Of a stretch of 33,810 nt of DNA, positions 15,269 to 23,238 are shown piece by piece (position 1 is the first letter of the stretch; every line of letters starts with the position of its first letter). The notes beneath the pieces are model-generated. The model saw only the letters and a list, made by a program, of their open reading frames with translations. It ran no database searches and was not told the DNA's origin. The position numbers and the translations under genes were made by a program. This stretch comes from CAIPVR01 sp049316905 (GTDB taxonomy: Bacteria > Actinomycetota > Acidimicrobiia > Acidimicrobiales > Microtrichaceae), in assembly GCA_049316905.1 (NCBI GenBank), contig JBMOJH010000028.1, positions 1 through 33,810 on the forward strand, given 5' to 3'.

Positions 15269-16258
15269 GTGGCGGTCACGACACCGGAGACCCCTGCTCC
15301 CGACGCGCAGATCGAGGAGCGGCCCCGCGCGATCCGATCCGCGCGCACGCTCGGCGACCGGATCTTCCGCGCTCTCGCCGGCGGCGCGGCGGCCACGTGC
15401 CTGCTCATCATGGCGGCCACCGGCCTGTTCCTCACCCTGAAGTCCATCCCGGCCCTCCAGGCGGCGGGCGTGTGGGACTTCTTCACCGACTCCGTGTGGC
15501 AGCCGGCCGAGGACAAGCTCGGGGTGGGCGGCCTGCTGGTCAACACCGTGCTCATCGCCCTCGTGGCGCTGGTGATCGGTGTGCCCCTGGCGCTCGGACT
15601 CGCGCTCTTCATCAACGAGTACGCCCCGGCCCGGCTCAAGCGGTGGCTGACCGGTGCGGTGGATCTGCTCGCCGCCATCCCCAGCCTGATCTTCGGGATG
15701 TGGGGCTACTTCGCGCTGCAGGAGCCGCTGAGCGGGGTGGCCCGATGGCTGGCGGACCACCTCAACGCCATCCCGTTCTTCCGGCTGACCACCCCGGACG
15801 CCGCCCTGACACGGTCCACCTTCATCGCCGGTGCCGTGGTGGCGATCATGATCACCCCGATCATCACCTCGGTCTCGCGTGACGTGATGGCCCAGGTCCC
15901 CAGGGTCCAGTGCGAGGGCGCCCTCGGCCTCGGTGGGAGCCGGTGGGGCATGATCCGCGACGTCATCCTGCCGTTCGGCCGCAGCGGCATCGTCGGCTCG
16001 ATCCTCCTGGGGTTCGGGCGGGCGCTGGGCGAGACCATCGCGGTGGTCCTCGTGATCGCCCTCGTGTTCGAGCCGAACTTCAACATCCTGGAGCTCGGCA
16101 GCGGTTCGATCTCCGCCCTGATCGCGAGCAAGTTCGGTGAGGCGCAGGGCATCGAGATCAACGCGCTGATCGCCGCGGGTCTCGCGTTGTTCATCATGAC
16201 GCTCGTCGTGAACCTGATCGCACGGTCGATCGTGAACCGGTCGAAGCTGGCGGGCTGA
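15269..16258 (+). CDS. pstC: Phosphate ABC transporter permease PstC
   Basis: An inner-membrane subunit of the high-affinity phosphate importer, 329 residues, with six membrane segments. The first is at about 36-60 and is followed by the periplasmic-type loop SIPALQAAGVWDFFTDSVWQP typical of PstC. The cytoplasmic coupling motif is EGALGLGGSRWGMIRDVILP, followed by GRALGETIAV. The GTG at 15269 has no ribosome binding site and looks leaderless. It heads a six-gene operon; pstA begins 1 nt after its stop. The hydrophilic N-terminal 30 residues are slightly longer than in model species. Assignment is firm. Confidence 0.95.
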   Translation: MAVTTPETPAPDAQIEERPRAIRSARTLGDRIFRALAGGAAATCLLIMAATGLFLTLKSIPALQAAGVWDFFTDSVWQPAEDKLGVGGLLVNTVLIALVALVIGVPLALGLALFINEYAPARLKRWLTGAVDLLAAIPSLIFGMWGYFALQEPLSGVARWLADHLNAIPFFRLTTPDAALTRSTFIAGAVVAIMITPIITSVSRDVMAQVPRVQCEGALGLGGSRWGMIRDVILPFGRSGIVGSILLGFGRALGETIAVVLVIALVFEPNFNILELGSGSISALIASKFGEAQGIEINALIAAGLALFIMTLVVNLIARSIVNRSKLAG

Positions 16259-16259
16259 G

Positions 16260-17426
16260 ATGGCGATCGAACTCGACCCGCACCGCGACGCGACGCCGCT
16301 CGCCCCGATCGACCTCCCGCCGCCCGCGGCCGCGGAACCGGCGGCCGCCGCGGAGGCGCCGTTCGTTGCCGCGGAGCCCCCGGCGGTGGAGGACGTCCCG
16401 TTCCGGCCGAAGCAGCTCTCGTCGAAGGATCGGGTGGAGTACCTCCTCTCGCTCGGCTCGGGGCTCGCCTTCGCCTGGGTGCTCTGCCTGGTCATGGACT
16501 GGCGGGCACCGCTGACCTTCGCGATCTGGGCCCTGGTCTGGTTCCTCGGATGTTCCTACGCCCTGAGCCGTGACCGGACCAGCAAGGTGGTGGCGCAGGA
16601 CCGGTTCGTCACCACGCTCATCTGGCTCTCCGGCATGCTCGCCGTGGGCGTGCTGGTCTGGATGCTCGTCTTCGTCTTCCTCAAGGGCATCGGCGGGCTG
16701 AGCCTGTCGTTCTTCACCGAGGACATGGCGGAGGTGGGTCCGCTCGATCCGGGCGGCGGCATCAAGGCCGCGCTGATCGGCACGCTCGAGCAGATCGCCA
16801 TCGCCACGGTCATCTCGGTGCCGATCGCCATCCTCACCGCGGTGTACCTGCACGAGATCAAGGGACGCTTCGCCACCCCCGTCCGCTTCATCGTCGACGC
16901 GATGAGCGGGCTGCCGTCGATCGTCGCCGGTCTCGTGGTGTTCACGATCTGGGTGAACGAGGGCCACGGGTTCTCCGGCGCGTCGGCCGGCGTGGCACTC
17001 GCCATCATGATGATCCCGATCGTCACGCGTACCGCGGAGGAGATCCTCCGCACCATCGACGACGGGCTCCGTGAGTCGGCGCTGGCCCTCGGTGCCCCGC
17101 AGTGGCGCGCCGTGCTCCAGGTGGTGCTCCCCACCGCGAGGTCGGGTCTGATCACCGCGTCCATCCTGGGTGTCGCCCGGGCGATCGGCGAGACCGCACC
17201 CGTGCTGCTGACGGCCTTCGGCAGCTCGGTCACCAACCTCAACCCGTTCTCGGGCCCCCAGGCCAACCTTCCCCTCTACATCTGGGGGCTGTTGCGGGAG
17301 CCGAACGAGGTGTCCATCAACCGCGCGTGGTCCGCCGCGCTGGTGCTGATCATGCTCGTGCTGGTGCTGTTCACGCTGGCGCGGGTGATCGGCGAGCGGG
17401 GCGCGAAGAAACGAGGAGCACGATGA
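16260..17426 (+). CDS. pstA: Phosphate ABC transporter permease PstA, with N-terminal extension
   Basis: The second permease subunit, 388 residues. The transport core (about 110-388) has the usual features: GGGIKAALIGTLEQIAIATV, the FIVDAMSGLPSIVAGLVVF segment and the coupling helix ESALALGAPQWRAVLQVVLP followed by ARAIGETAPV. Residues 1-55 are an Ala/Pro-rich hydrophilic extension, and two extra hydrophobic segments (about 62-80 and 83-100) come before the core; both are more than in typical PstA of about 290 residues. The ATG at 16260 follows the pstC stop by one base, and its stop overlaps the pstB start (ATGA). The role of the extension is unknown. Confidence 0.94.
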   Translation: MAIELDPHRDATPLAPIDLPPPAAAEPAAAAEAPFVAAEPPAVEDVPFRPKQLSSKDRVEYLLSLGSGLAFAWVLCLVMDWRAPLTFAIWALVWFLGCSYALSRDRTSKVVAQDRFVTTLIWLSGMLAVGVLVWMLVFVFLKGIGGLSLSFFTEDMAEVGPLDPGGGIKAALIGTLEQIAIATVISVPIAILTAVYLHEIKGRFATPVRFIVDAMSGLPSIVAGLVVFTIWVNEGHGFSGASAGVALAIMMIPIVTRTAEEILRTIDDGLRESALALGAPQWRAVLQVVLPTARSGLITASILGVARAIGETAPVLLTAFGSSVTNLNPFSGPQANLPLYIWGLLREPNEVSINRAWSAALVLIMLVLVLFTLARVIGERGAKKRGAR

Positions 17427-18586
17427 GTGCCACCAACGGCGAGACGCCCAGCTGGGAGCCGCCGACCTCCTGGCCGCCGGAGCCGACCGGTGCCGATCCG
17501 TTCGCGACCCCGTCGCCGGCCGCGGCGGCCCCGCCGCCACCGCCTCCCTTCAACGGCAACGGTGTCGCCGTTCCCGACCAGACCCTCCTCGGCGGCGCCG
17601 AGCTCCCGCCGTCGACGGTCGATCTGCGGTCGACCCCGCCGGTCGACCTGCCCGATGGCGAGGACGGAGCCGGGATCCCGGGGATGGCGGGCCCCGCGGC
17701 CGCGGCGCCCGTCGTGGATGCGCCGGGTGAGCCCACGCTGTACGGGACGAGCCCGGCCGCGCCGGTCGCCACGACCGCGGTGCGTTCCCGCGGCGGGGTC
17801 CGCGACGACCAGGAGCCGGCCCGGATCGACGCGATCTCCCTGAGCCAGTGGTTCAGCGGTCGCAAGGTGCTGGAGCGCTGCTCGTTGAGCATGGAGCCCG
17901 GTCGGGTCACCGCCCTGATCGGCCCGTCGGGCTGCGGGAAGTCGACCTTCCTCCGCGCGCTCAACCGGATGCACGAGCTCGTGCCCGGTGCCCAGCTGTC
18001 GGGTCAGGTGCTCCTCGACGGCGTCGACATCTACAGCGAGGACATCAGCCCCACCGAGGTGCGGCTGCGCATCGGCATGGTGTTCCAGAAGCCCAATCCG
18101 TTCCCGGCGATGTCGATCGCCGACAACGTGCTGGCCGGGCTGGGACTGTCCGGCTCGAAGACCGACGACCCCGAGGCCCTCGTGGAGCAGTGCCTCCGCC
18201 GTGCCGGTCTCTGGGAAGAGGTCAAGAACCGCCTGCACGAGGGCGGGATGTCGCTCTCCGGCGGCCAGCAGCAGCGTCTCTGCATCGCCCGTTCCCTGGC
18301 GGTGCACCCCGACGTGCTCCTCATGGACGAGCCCTGCTCGGCGCTCGACCCGATCTCCACCCGGGTGATCGAGGAGACCATCCGCGAGCTGTGCGAGGAC
18401 ATCACGATCGTGATCGTCACGCACAACATGCAGCAGGCCCAGCGGGTGAGCGACGACTGCGCCTTCTTCCTCGTGGAGACGCTCGGCGAGCCGGGCCGGA
18501 TCGTCGAGAACGGCCCGACCGAGCGCATCTTCTCCAACCCGTCGGATCCGCGGACCCTGGACTACGTCAACGGAAGGTTCGGATGA
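17423..18586 (+). CDS. pstB: Phosphate ABC transporter ATPase PstB, with long Pro-rich N-terminal extension
   Basis: The ATPase of the phosphate importer, 387 residues against about 250-260 in the usual family. Walker A GPSGCGKST is at 167-175, the PstB-type Q-loop is in GMVFQKPNPFPAMSI, the signature LSGGQQQR is at 278-285, Walker B VLLMDEP is at about 298-304 and the switch His is in VTHNMQQAQRVSD. Residues 1-130 are Pro/Ala-rich, low in complexity and probably disordered (PPPPPPFNGNG; TPPVDLPDGEDG). The ATG start overlaps the pstA stop and a GAGGAGC ribosome binding site is present, so the extension is really translated unless an internal start is used. No internal start with a good ribosome binding site is seen. 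Confidence 0.95.
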   Translation: MSATNGETPSWEPPTSWPPEPTGADPFATPSPAAAAPPPPPPFNGNGVAVPDQTLLGGAELPPSTVDLRSTPPVDLPDGEDGAGIPGMAGPAAAAPVVDAPGEPTLYGTSPAAPVATTAVRSRGGVRDDQEPARIDAISLSQWFSGRKVLERCSLSMEPGRVTALIGPSGCGKSTFLRALNRMHELVPGAQLSGQVLLDGVDIYSEDISPTEVRLRIGMVFQKPNPFPAMSIADNVLAGLGLSGSKTDDPEALVEQCLRRAGLWEEVKNRLHEGGMSLSGGQQQRLCIARSLAVHPDVLLMDEPCSALDPISTRVIEETIRELCEDITIVIVTHNMQQAQRVSDDCAFFLVETLGEPGRIVENGPTERIFSNPSDPRTLDYVNGRFG

Positions 18587-20178
18587 TGTCCGTCCCCACA
18601 TCCCGCCGCCCCGGACGCCTGTCGTTGGCGCTCCGGTGCCTCGCCGCCACCGCCGTCGTGGCCGTCGCCTCCTTCGCCGGCGCCCCGGCGGCGTCCGCCG
18701 ACGGCCCGCTCGTCAACGGCGGCGGTTCCTCCTTCGTGAGCCTGCTCGTGTCGCAGTGGCGGGCGGACGTGGCCAAGCCGCCGTACAACCTCGGCATCAA
18801 CTACGCCGCCACCGGGTCGACCTTCGGCCGCGACAAGTACATCACCGGTGCGCTCGACTTCGGGCAGTCCGACATCCAGTTCCTCGACGACGAGCAGGCC
18901 CGCCTCCAGGCGTCGGGTCGCGGGAACTTCGTGTACGTGCCGATCGCGGCCGGCGCGGTGGCCTTCATGTTCAACCTGGCGGGCACCGACGGCAAGCGGA
19001 TCACCGACCTCAACCTCACGCCGGATGCGGCCTGCAAGATCTTCACCGTGCCCGACATCCGCTGGACCGACCCGTCGATCGCGGGGGCGAACCCGGGCGC
19101 CAAGCTGCCGGACCGTCCGGTGATCCCGGTGGTGCGTCAGGACCGGTCCGGTACGAGCTACGTCCTCAGTGAGTTCTGCATCCGCCGGGCGCCCGGCGCG
19201 TGGAACGCGTTCAAGACGCTCAACGCGCAGGGGAGCTTCAACCCCGACGAGCGCCTCAACCGCGGTCTGCCGATCACGCAGTGGTCCACCGGCTACGGCA
19301 AGGTGCAGTCCGCGCAGGCCTCCGACGGCATCGCGAACGTGGTGGCCAACAGCGCCACGGGCCGTGACTCGATCACCTACATCGAGACCGGCTACACGAA
19401 GGTGAAGGGCCTCCCGGCGGCGAAGGTGCAGAACCCGGCGGGCGTGTTCACCCCGCCGCTGCCGGCGAACTCCACCATCGCGCTGGGCTTCGCGACGCCC
19501 CGCGGCAACGGCACGTTCGAGCTGAGCTACGACGGTGGCGACCCCCGCGCGTACTTCCCGTCCACCTACTCCTACGCGATCGCGCAGACCACGGGCTTCG
19601 ACCCGGCCAAGGGGAAGGTGCTCGCCACCTACCTGAACTACGCCGCCTGCAAGGGCCAGGATCGCGCCGAGCCGCTGCTCTACTCGCGGTTGTCGAGCGT
19701 GCTGGTGGACATCGCCCTCGACGCCACCGCGAAGATCCCCGGGGCGCCACCGCGACCGCCGACCGCCACGTGTTCGGCCCCGCCACCCCCGTCGCTGCAG
19801 AACGCGCCGGCCAAGGCCGCGGCAGCAGCCGGTGCCGGTGCGGGTGCCGCAGGCGCGGGCGCGGCAGGTGCGGCGGGCGCGGGCGCGGCGGGTGCCGCGG
19901 CGGACGCGGCGGCCCAGGCCGCTGCTGCGGATGCGGCGGCCGCGGATGCCGCGGCCGCGCAGGCCGCGGAGGTGGCGGGCGCATCGGAGGAGGCCGCGGC
20001 GGATGCCGCGACCGGTGCCGCCGGCGGGAGTGGCGCGGTGGCGGGCCAGAACGTCGGCTCGAGCTCGGGTGGGCCCGAGAACAGCGACGTGCTGTTCACC
20101 CTTCTGCTCGGCGCCGCACTCGTGGCGGTCGGAACGTTCGCGGCCAAGGGTGGCCGATCGGCGGTCGGTCGGCCGTGA
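18583..20178 (+). CDS. pstS: Phosphate-binding protein PstS, tethered by Ala-rich linker and C-terminal membrane helix
   Basis: The product has 531 residues. A signal peptide runs to about 38 (ending ASADG), with no lipobox Cys. The PstS domain covers about 40-400: NGGGSSFVSLLVSQW, NYAATGSTFGRDKYITGAL, DFGQSDIQF, the phosphate loop QDRSGTSYVLSEF, and GYGKVQSAQASDGIANVV. An Ala/Gly linker of about 85 residues follows, then a single membrane helix at about 503-521 and a short basic tail. PstS proteins are normally lipoproteins or free periplasmic proteins, so this topology is unusual. It probably keeps the binding domain on a flexible stalk outside a monoderm membrane. It is coupled to pstB by an ATGA overlap (ATG 18583) and to the next gene by GTGA. 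Confidence 0.92.
   Translation: MMSVPTSRRPGRLSLALRCLAATAVVAVASFAGAPAASADGPLVNGGGSSFVSLLVSQWRADVAKPPYNLGINYAATGSTFGRDKYITGALDFGQSDIQFLDDEQARLQASGRGNFVYVPIAAGAVAFMFNLAGTDGKRITDLNLTPDAACKIFTVPDIRWTDPSIAGANPGAKLPDRPVIPVVRQDRSGTSYVLSEFCIRRAPGAWNAFKTLNAQGSFNPDERLNRGLPITQWSTGYGKVQSAQASDGIANVVANSATGRDSITYIETGYTKVKGLPAAKVQNPAGVFTPPLPANSTIALGFATPRGNGTFELSYDGGDPRAYFPSTYSYAIAQTTGFDPAKGKVLATYLNYAACKGQDRAEPLLYSRLSSVLVDIALDATAKIPGAPPRPPTATCSAPPPPSLQNAPAKAAAAAGAGAGAAGAGAAGAAGAGAAGAAADAAAQAAAADAAAADAAAAQAAEVAGASEEAAADAATGAAGGSGAVAGQNVGSSSGGPENSDVLFTLLLGAALVAVGTFAAKGGRSAVGRP
19808..20040 (+). repeat. Low-complexity GCG-rich repeat encoding the Ala/Gly linker of PstS
   Basis: Imperfect repeats of short units such as GCGGGCGCGGGCGCGGC encode alternating Ala and Gly (AGAGAAGAGAAGAAGAG), then Ala/Asp units (AAAADAAAADAAAAQ). 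Linker length could vary between strains through slippage. Confidence 0.8.
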
Positions 20179-21956
20179 GCCGGCGTCCCGTCCTCCGTTG
20201 GACGGTCCGCGGCGTGGCCGCGGCCGTGGCCGCCGGCTGGGTCCTGCTCCCCGTCGTCGCCCCGGCGCAGGACGCCGCCCCGGCGCCCACCCAGCCGGTG
20301 GTCGCCGCGCTCATCCCGGGAGAGGTCACGCCCGCGGCACTCGAGGTGATCCGGACCCTCGCCAACGCCGAGGTGCCCACCGACGTCCAGTACCTGGGCA
20401 GCAGCTCCGCGGAGGCCCGGCGGGGTCTGGTGGCCGGCGAGACCGATCTGGCCGTGTCGGGCGTCGGCTTCTCGGACGCCGAGATCGCGGCGCTGAAGGA
20501 TGCGGGAAAGGGGCTCATCTCGGCCCCCATCCAGGCCGTGGGCCTGCAGGTGTTCGGCAACCGTGACACCTTCCGCTACCAGGCGAAGGGCTGCCGCGAC
20601 AACGTCGACCCCGATACCGGGGAGCCGATCGACCTGAACCTCGACTGCACGGTGCGATCGTACGAGGGGACCACCATCCGGCTCGACCCGGACCTGCTCG
20701 AGCAGATCTTCATCGAGCGCAACGACGGCGCCAACGTCTGGAACTCCGCGAAGTTCGCCGACCTGATGGCCCCGCTGCTCCCGCCCCCCACCGCGGCGGC
20801 CCCCAAGGGCTGGGAGTTCGTGAGCACCATCGAGACGCCCATCCCGGTCGTGCGCAGCGATGGTGATGCCTTCAACCAGTACCTGGACAGCTACATCGAC
20901 CGCACCCGGGGCCAGCAGCGTCGCGCGTACCTGCCCTCGCTGGCCGGCGTCCGGCCCGACCTCACCCCCAGCGAGGAGTGGCCCAACCCGCAGGTCAACA
21001 CCCGTCAGGGCATGGACAACGTGGTGAGCCAGGTGCGGGAGCGGATCAATCCTGCGTCCAGCTCGCTGCCCATCGGCGGCGTGTGGGCCGCCACCAGCCC
21101 GTACTACGTCGGCGAGTCGTTCCTCCTGAACGAGGCGAAGCCGCCGAGTGCCCGGGTCCCGCTGTTCCGGGTGGAGGTGCTCAACGGCGCCGGGGAGTGG
21201 GTGACGGCTACGCCGGCGACCGTCACCACCGCGGTCGAGGCGGGGAAGGGAACTCCCGTCACGGGTGCCACCGACAGCGTGCCCGGCGCCTATCCGATCA
21301 CCTGGGTCAACCGTGCCTACCTCCCCCAGAGCGGCCTCACCGCCGCCGAGGTCAACGGTGCCGCCGCCTTCATCCGCGTCCAGGTGACGCAGGGTCGTGC
21401 CGGGGCGGCCAAGCTCGGTGACGGCCAGATCACAGCCGACATGCAGAAGGAGGCGCTCGCCGCGGCGAACTCGGCGGTCGAGTCCAACTGCGCGGCCGCG
21501 AAGGGCACGGTCCTCACCAGCTCCGACGGCGCGCCCTACGTCCCCAAGGGCGTACTGCCCTCCGGCAGCTACAAGTACTGCCAGGCCGCGCCGCCGGCGC
21601 CGACCGCGGTCCCCGAGGCGGTCGCCGGAGCGGAGTCGGCACCCGCCGACCTGGCCACGGACCCGGGCCTCCTCGACAGCGGCGTGACCGACAGCAGCGG
21701 CTTCAGCGAGCTCAGTCCGGTCACCGACGCCGCCGTCAGTGGTGAGCTGACCTCGGGCGCGACCGCGAGCGTCGCCGGCGCCCGAACCGGGAAGTCGGCC
21801 GCGACGGTGACCACCGCCGCGGTGGGTGCCCGCATGCCGCTCGGCATCCCCGGCCAGTCGCTCGCGCCCCTCGACCGTCTGGTGACGCTCGGAATGGGTG
21901 CGCTGATCTTCCTCGGGATGCGCCATCTCTACCTGCGACGAGCGGGGTCCTTTTGA
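20175..21956 (+). CDS. Degenerate PstS-like binding protein with C-terminal membrane helix
   Basis: The product has 593 residues. A signal-type hydrophobic segment is at about 10-30. The next part resembles the first lobe of PstS: AEVPTDVQYLGSSSAEARRGL, AGETDLAVSGVGFSDAEIAAL. At the place of the PstS phosphate loop (RSDGSGTT) it reads PIPVVRSDGDAFNQYL, so the SGT residues are missing. A long second part (about 330-470) contains INPASSSLPIGGVWAATSPYYVGE and AAFIRVQVTQG and does not match PstS. A Pro/Ala/Ser linker follows, then one membrane helix at about 568-585 and a basic tail (YLRRAGSF). The GTG start overlaps the pstS stop. It is likely a partner or receptor of the transporter rather than a phosphate binder; that is inference. 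Confidence 0.72.
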   Translation: MSRRPVLRWTVRGVAAAVAAGWVLLPVVAPAQDAAPAPTQPVVAALIPGEVTPAALEVIRTLANAEVPTDVQYLGSSSAEARRGLVAGETDLAVSGVGFSDAEIAALKDAGKGLISAPIQAVGLQVFGNRDTFRYQAKGCRDNVDPDTGEPIDLNLDCTVRSYEGTTIRLDPDLLEQIFIERNDGANVWNSAKFADLMAPLLPPPTAAAPKGWEFVSTIETPIPVVRSDGDAFNQYLDSYIDRTRGQQRRAYLPSLAGVRPDLTPSEEWPNPQVNTRQGMDNVVSQVRERINPASSSLPIGGVWAATSPYYVGESFLLNEAKPPSARVPLFRVEVLNGAGEWVTATPATVTTAVEAGKGTPVTGATDSVPGAYPITWVNRAYLPQSGLTAAEVNGAAAFIRVQVTQGRAGAAKLGDGQITADMQKEALAAANSAVESNCAAAKGTVLTSSDGAPYVPKGVLPSGSYKYCQAAPPAPTAVPEAVAGAESAPADLATDPGLLDSGVTDSSGFSELSPVTDAAVSGELTSGATASVAGARTGKSAATVTTAAVGARMPLGIPGQSLAPLDRLVTLGMGALIFLGMRHLYLRRAGSF

Positions 21957-22915
21957 GCGCCCCCACCAGCCCCTACTCCGGCCCCGACGTGCTCCCGCCC
22001 GACCCGGTCGACCCCGTCGACGGCGGCGGCGTGCCGGCCGACAGCGCGCCCGCGCCCGCACCGGAGGCGGTGCCGGAGGCAGCCCCGGAGATGGTTCCCG
22101 AGGAGCCTCGGGACCGGCGCAGCGCACGCCGGATCGTGGTCGCGGTGCTGGTGGGTCTGCTCGCCTTCGTGATGTTGGTGGTGTTCCTGCTGCCCGTCGC
22201 CGCCCAGCAGCGCCAGGGGCACCTGCGGGACCAGTACGCGGTGGCCGCGTCGAAGGTGGGGACGGGCAAGGCGGCGTTCCTGATGCAGATCCCCGCCATC
22301 GGGCTCGACCAGGTGGTGGTCCGGGGCGCGGGTCCGGTCGAGCTCCGGGGCGGGCCCGGATGGAGGGCGGGCAGCGCCCCGGTCGGCCAGGGCAACACGG
22401 TCGTGCTGGGCCACTCGACGCTCTGGTCGTATCCCTTCGGCGACCTCGACTCACTCAAGGGGGGGGACCGCATCTTCCTCCGAACCCGCGACGGTCGGGT
22501 CCACCGGTACAAGGTCACCGGCAAGCCCCGTGTCGTGACCGACTCGCGGACGCGGGTGATGAAGGCCACGGGTCCGACCCGGCTGACGCTCGTCACCTCC
22601 TCGGGTGGCCCGCTCAGCACCAAGCGGACGGTCGTCGTCGCCGCGGCGGACGGCCGCCAGCCCGAGGTCCCCGAGGACCAGAAGGAGCGGCTGTCGTCCA
22701 CCACGGACCTCGGTTCCTTCGACGAACGGCCGCTGAGCGGCGCCCTCATGCTCGTCACCGGGCTGATCGTGATCGGCGTGGGCGTCCTCGCCGCCCGTGA
22801 GCTCCGGCGGCGGTACCGCCCCGGACCGGTGTTCGTGGCGGTCGCGCCCGCCATCGCCCTCGGTGTCGTCCTGGTGCTGTTCAACCTGGACGCCTTCCTC
22901 CCCATCACGTACTGA
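21953..22915 (+). CDS. Sortase-fold membrane protein with catalytic Cys replaced by Ser
   Basis: The product has 320 residues and a TTG start that overlaps the previous stop (TTGA). A Pro/Glu-rich N-terminus is followed by a membrane helix at about 61-83, then a sortase domain at about 95-240 with the class E/F pattern: AAFLMQIPAIGLDQVVVRG, GNTVVLGHSTLWSYPFGDLDSLKGGDRIFL with catalytic His154, and KRTVVVAA with Arg225. Where active sortases have T-C, this one reads LTLVTSSGG, with Ser216 (codon TCC at 22598) in the Cys position. Two more membrane helices follow (about 262-282 and 290-310), which is unusual for sortases. It is probably a non-transpeptidase relative or an enzyme with altered chemistry. 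No LPXTG-type tail is visible in this operon. Confidence 0.82.
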   Translation: MSAPTSPYSGPDVLPPDPVDPVDGGGVPADSAPAPAPEAVPEAAPEMVPEEPRDRRSARRIVVAVLVGLLAFVMLVVFLLPVAAQQRQGHLRDQYAVAASKVGTGKAAFLMQIPAIGLDQVVVRGAGPVELRGGPGWRAGSAPVGQGNTVVLGHSTLWSYPFGDLDSLKGGDRIFLRTRDGRVHRYKVTGKPRVVTDSRTRVMKATGPTRLTLVTSSGGPLSTKRTVVVAAADGRQPEVPEDQKERLSSTTDLGSFDERPLSGALMLVTGLIVIGVGVLAARELRRRYRPGPVFVAVAPAIALGVVLVLFNLDAFLPITY

Positions 22916-23238
22916 CGCGTCACCGCCCGACCCGTCACCGACCCGTCACCGACCGGGTCCGGCCACCGGCACGGTGAGGGACTGCGCCGGCGTGCTGCGC
23001 CCCGGTGACCGTGCTGCGGGGCTCCGTTGGAACGCACCGGCGGGCCTCCCACGCGGCGCAGTCGGATGTGGCTGCGCCACCGCGGATCGCGCGCAGTTGG
23101 ACCTACGGCGGGCGAGGAGGTGAACGGATCCCGAACTCCTCCGGAACAGTCCTGCGAAGCCATTGATGCCGACCAAGAGCCCTTTCAGGATGGGCGCCGG
23201 GCCCCCGTTCGGCCCCTTGATGAAAGGCTGTGAGAAAG
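22916..23238 (+). other. 323-bp intergenic region: GTCACC repeats, possible structured 5' leader
   Basis: No convincing coding frame is present. Near 22918-22954 there are three copies of CGTCACCG(A/C)CC; the last two are contiguous at 11-bp spacing (22933, 22944) and look like weak PHO-type units, but no -10 lies at the distance seen in the other arrays. Near 23110-23150 there are GGAGG/CCTCC arms. The last 60 nt can form a stem that includes the ribosome binding site of the next gene (listed separately). No T-rich terminator follows the sortase gene, so read-through from the pst operon is possible. Confidence 0.5.
23178..23229 (+). promoter_or_regulatory. Possible ribosome-binding-site-sequestering stem before 23239
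   Basis: AGCCCTTTCA (23178-23187) can pair with TGAAAGGCT (23221-23229) over 9 bp with one bulged C; the second arm contains GAAAGG, the likely ribosome binding site. Between the arms GGGCC (23199-23203) and GGCCC (23211-23215) form an inner hairpin with a 7-nt loop. This would allow control of translation by RNA structure. Function not shown. Confidence 0.4.

Noticed and set aside
21800..21956. C-terminus of the degenerate PstS-like protein as an exosortase or sortase signal
   Set aside because: It has a helix and basic tail but no PEAPLA or LPXTG motif before the helix, so I treat it as a plain membrane anchor.
22916..23238. Cyclic di-GMP (GEMM) riboswitch in the leader of 23239, suggested by the nearby GGDEF gene
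   Set aside because: I could not find the conserved GEMM core sequences; only a simple RBS-pairing stem is supported.
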